Shown here: piece by piece, positions 6,588 to 7,911 of the stretch
Layout: each line of letters starts with the position of its first letter
Numbering within the stretch: the first letter of the stretch is position 1
Source of the DNA: Neisseriaceae bacterium
GTDB lineage: Bacteria > Pseudomonadota > Gammaproteobacteria > Burkholderiales > Neisseriaceae
Direction of reading: 5' to 3'
Assembly (NCBI GenBank): GCA_030146285.1
Contig: JASLBZ010000031.1
Coordinates: 1-7,911 of the forward strand
DNA: 7,911 nt
Notes under the pieces: generated by a model
The model's input: the letters and a program-made list of their open reading frames with translations, nothing else
The model's database searches: none
Told to the model about the DNA's origin: nothing
Program-made: the position numbers and the translations under genes

Positions 6588-6622
6588 CAAAAATTGCACC
6601 CAAACAATAGGTGCAATTTTTG
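6588..6622 (-). terminator. Hairpin terminator of the 54-aa membrane protein gene
   Basis: A perfect 13-bp inverted repeat (6588-6600 with 6610-6622, core TTGCACC/GGTGCAA) surrounds a 9-base loop. It starts 13 bases beyond the stop codon at 6636. On the minus strand the 3' arm ends in five T residues. The plus strand also gives T5, so it could insulate in both directions. No plus-strand gene leads into it. Confidence 0.75.
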
Positions 6623-6635
6623 ATTTTAAAACGGC

Positions 6636-6800
6636 TTATTTTTGTTCTGAAGCAATGGCTGGGCTGGCATTTAAATCACCCGCACTGCCTGCTGCAACAT
6701 CTTCAGCATCACCAATTAAGCTGGCAATAATCACCACAGCGACAATGACCAAGAAAATAATGATGTATGTTTTCATTAGTTTATTTTGAATATTACCCAT
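6636..6800 (-). CDS. Small single-span membrane protein of unknown function, 54 aa
   Basis: A strongly hydrophobic segment of about 20 residues (12-29, YIIIFLVIVAVVIIASLIG) follows a short, basic N-terminus (KLMK). After it comes an acidic, Ala/Gly/Ser-rich tail (DAEDVAAGSAGDLN...). By the positive-inside rule the tail should face the periplasm. The start at 6800 is chosen because AAGAGAG lies 7 bases upstream. An ATG two codons earlier would be only 1-2 bases from that site, and the longer open frame up to 6869 has no such support. The gene has its own terminator and lies between two terminators, so it is probably monocistronic. No family is recognised. A small bitopic regulator of a membrane complex is one possibility, but this is a guess. 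Confidence 0.6.
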   Translation of the reverse strand: MGNIQNKLMKTYIIIFLVIVAVVIIASLIGDAEDVAAGSAGDLNASPAIASEQK

Positions 6801-6838
6801 GTGCATACTCTCTTTTTGATTCAAGATAGATTGGTCAC

Positions 6839-6857
6839 CAGTACAATGGGTGTACTG
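6839..6857. repeat. Short perfect inverted repeat upstream of the 54-aa gene
   Basis: CAGTACA (6839-6845) and TGTACTG (6851-6857) are exact reverse complements with a 5-base spacer. They lie about 40-60 bases upstream of the chosen start and just past the terminator of the preceding gene. This could be an operator or a leader hairpin. No T-run follows, so it is not a terminator. Confidence 0.4.
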
Positions 6858-6871
6858 ATGGTACTTCATAA

Positions 6872-6901
6872 TAAAAAAGCACGGTTCTTAAACCATGCTT
6901 T
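6872..6901 (-). terminator. Terminator of the exported DUF1496-like protein gene
   Basis: A hairpin pairs 6876-6886 with 6891-6901 around a 4-base loop. It has one imperfection at 6882/6895, which reads C-A on the plus strand but becomes a U-G wobble in minus-strand RNA. On the minus strand it ends in GCTTTTTT. Both facts point to minus-strand use, for the gene ending at 6920. Confidence 0.82.
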
Positions 6902-6919
6902 CAAAAGGAATGCTGCTAA

Positions 6920-7213
6920 TTAGATTAGTGGAGTCCACTCTAATTCACTGGCTTCTTTAGAGTATAAATCGCTAGGAGCACATTTTAATAAATCACCTTG
7001 CACGCCTTTGATGCGAGCGCCACGAGAATACTGTTTACCATCGTATAAGCAGTATTTGGTGCTGTCATTGTGTAGCAAAGCAGAATCAGTAACACGGGTA
7101 ATTTGAGGTGCAGTTGTTTTTGCTGGTGTTTTTTCAGCTGCTGGTGCTTGCGTTTGGGCAATGGCCAAAGAGCATGTTAAAGACAATAATGCCAGAGTAG
7201 CTAATTTTTTCAT
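6920..7213 (-). CDS. Exported protein with DUF1496-like C-terminal motif, 97 aa
   Basis: The product begins with a clear Sec signal peptide: MKK, then a hydrophobic core (LATLALLSLTCSLA), with likely cleavage after AIA at about residue 19. A low-complexity Ala/Pro/Thr/Lys linker follows (about 21-36). The C-terminal part has KYCLYDGKQYSRGARIK...LLKC, residues 54-78, with two cysteines (55 and 78) that could form a disulfide in the periplasm. The pattern C-x-Y-x-G-x-x-YS-x-GA...C resembles the DUF1496 family of small secreted proteins of unknown function; this is by memory. The ATG at 7213 is preferred because the signal peptide starts there and GTGGA lies 7 bases upstream. The frame could be opened at 7264, but that would bury the signal peptide. 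It has its own terminator. Confidence 0.75.
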   Translation of the reverse strand: MKKLATLALLSLTCSLAIAQTQAPAAEKTPAKTTAPQITRVTDSALLHNDSTKYCLYDGKQYSRGARIKGVQGDLLKCAPSDLYSKEASELEWTPLI

Positions 7214-7312
7214 GTTGGTATCCACGGTGAATCTAATAATAAATTTATGCGGGAATCTTATCATAATTAACGATGTTATTAAATATGCATTGATTGATAT
7301 TGGAACATACAG

Positions 7313-7318
7313 ATTATA
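7313..7318 (-). promoter_or_regulatory. Possible -10 box for the exported protein gene
   Basis: A perfect TATAAT reads on the minus strand about 100 bases upstream of the chosen start at 7213. There is no convincing -35 hexamer upstream. A second, weaker -10-like TATGAT lies closer to the gene, near 7260. The assignment is tentative. Confidence 0.3.
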
Positions 7319-7380
7319 ACGGGCATTTTTTTATTTGATGTGCGATTTGGTAAAAGCTTTTTTATTCTCGGAATAATAAA

Positions 7381-7416
7381 AATCCATATATGCGTTATAA
7401 ATAGCATATATGGATT
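7381..7416 (-). terminator. Hairpin terminator candidate downstream of glmS
   Basis: AATCCATATATGC (7381-7393) and GCATATATGGATT (7404-7416) are exact reverse complements, 13 bp, with a 10-base loop. On the minus strand the stem runs into TTTTTATTATT, as expected for a terminator 59 bases past the glmS stop codon. The stem is AT-rich and so weaker than the other terminators in the window. Confidence 0.62.
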
Positions 7417-7475
7417 GATTTTGGTTTTACACTATTTTGTCATGTGACAAGTGTTTCTAAATTGATATTATTTCA

Positions 7476-7911
7476 TTATTCCACTGTAACCGATTTTGCC
7501 AAATTCCTAGGCTTGTCGACGTCTGTTCCACGAGACAAAGCAGTGTGGTATGACAATAATTGTACCGGAACAACATGTACAATTGGCGACAAAATACCAA
7601 CGTGTCTTGGTGTACGAATCACATGCACGCCTTCAGATGCTTCAAAATTACTGTCTAAATCCGCAAAGACGAACAACTCACCACCGCGAGCGCTGACTTC
7701 TTGCATATTGGCTTTGACTTTGTCCAGTAATCTATCGTGTGGCGCAATCACGACCACAGGCATGGTTTTGTCTATCAATGCCAATGGGCCATGTTTTAAT
7801 TCACCAGCAGGATAGGCTTCAGCATGAATATAGGTAATTTCTTATAACTTCAAAGCACCTTCAAGTGCAATCGGGTAATGAATACCACGACCCAAAAATA
7901 AAGCGTTTTGA
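7476..7911 (-). pseudogene. glmS: Glutamine-fructose-6-phosphate aminotransferase (GlmS), 3' part, with an in-frame stop
   Basis: GlmS makes glucosamine-6-phosphate from fructose-6-phosphate and glutamine, the first step to UDP-GlcNAc for peptidoglycan and LPS. Only the end of the C-terminal isomerase domain is in the window; the gene continues past the right edge. The minus frame reads GRGIHYPIALEGALKL, then a TAA (7842-7844), then EITYIHAEAYPAGELKHGP and onward to the invariant end DVDKPRNLAKSVTVE. The stop replaces the conserved Lys after ALKL (E. coli Lys487). The 121 codons after it match the E. coli length exactly, with no other lesion. A product ending here would lack the catalytic residues corresponding to E. 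coli Glu488, His504 and Lys603. An AAA-to-TAA change of one base (7844) explains it. It may be a true nonsense mutation or a sequence error. Family identity is certain; pseudogene status is not. Confidence 0.85.

Noticed and set aside
6541..6625. Possible plus-strand small RNA ending at the 13-bp hairpin (two overlapping TATGAT boxes at 6553-6563)
   Set aside because: No acceptable -35 box is present and the hairpin is well explained as the terminator of the minus-strand 54-aa gene. RNA-seq would be needed to revive it.
7444..7815. Plus-strand 123-codon open frame opposite glmS
   Set aside because: The minus strand here encodes the conserved GlmS C-terminus, so the plus frame is a shadow.

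Overview
The window looks like ordinary chromosome from a moderately AT-rich betaproteobacterium, most likely a member of the Neisseriaceae or a close relative. The basis is recalled family resemblance, not a database search: the DnaJ protein (ending KSFMDKLRDLFD) and the GlmS C-terminus (RGTDVDKPRNLAKSVTVE) read very much like the Neisseria proteins. The genus cannot be fixed from this sequence. No insertion sequence, phage gene, CRISPR array or plasmid function was found.

Layout from left to right. The 3' part of a tRNA-Asn(GTT) gene enters from the left edge and is closed by a strong hairpin terminator. A SemiSWEET-type (PQ-loop) sugar transporter gene follows on the minus strand. Next is dnaJ on the plus strand, away from any dnaK or grpE, with a heat-shock (sigma-32) type promoter candidate. 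A shared bidirectional terminator separates dnaJ from a convergent regulator gene with a winged helix-turn-helix and a C-terminal cysteine cluster. That regulator is divergent from a DHA2-type MFS transporter gene, and a perfect 11+11 bp inverted repeat lies between the two starts. Downstream is the two-gene formaldehyde detoxification operon adhC-fghA (S-hydroxymethylglutathione dehydrogenase and S-formylglutathione hydrolase).

The last 1.8 kb carries four minus-strand genes: an 82-aa soluble protein of unknown function, a 54-aa single-span membrane protein of unknown function, a 97-aa exported protein with a DUF1496-like C-terminal motif, and the 3' end of glmS. The second, third and fourth are each followed by a terminator-like hairpin; the 82-aa gene shares the fghA terminator.

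The most notable point is in glmS. The reading frame matches the conserved isomerase domain on both sides of an in-frame TAA, which replaces a Lys codon just before the catalytic Glu. This is either a real nonsense mutation in a normally essential gene or a single-base sequence error. The second most notable item is the regulator/MFS divergon with its operator-like dyad. I found no clearly novel multi-gene system. Gene-free gaps (90-140, 405-657, 3990-4086, 6410-6635 and 7214-7475) are all under 300 bases and hold only the promoter and terminator elements listed.
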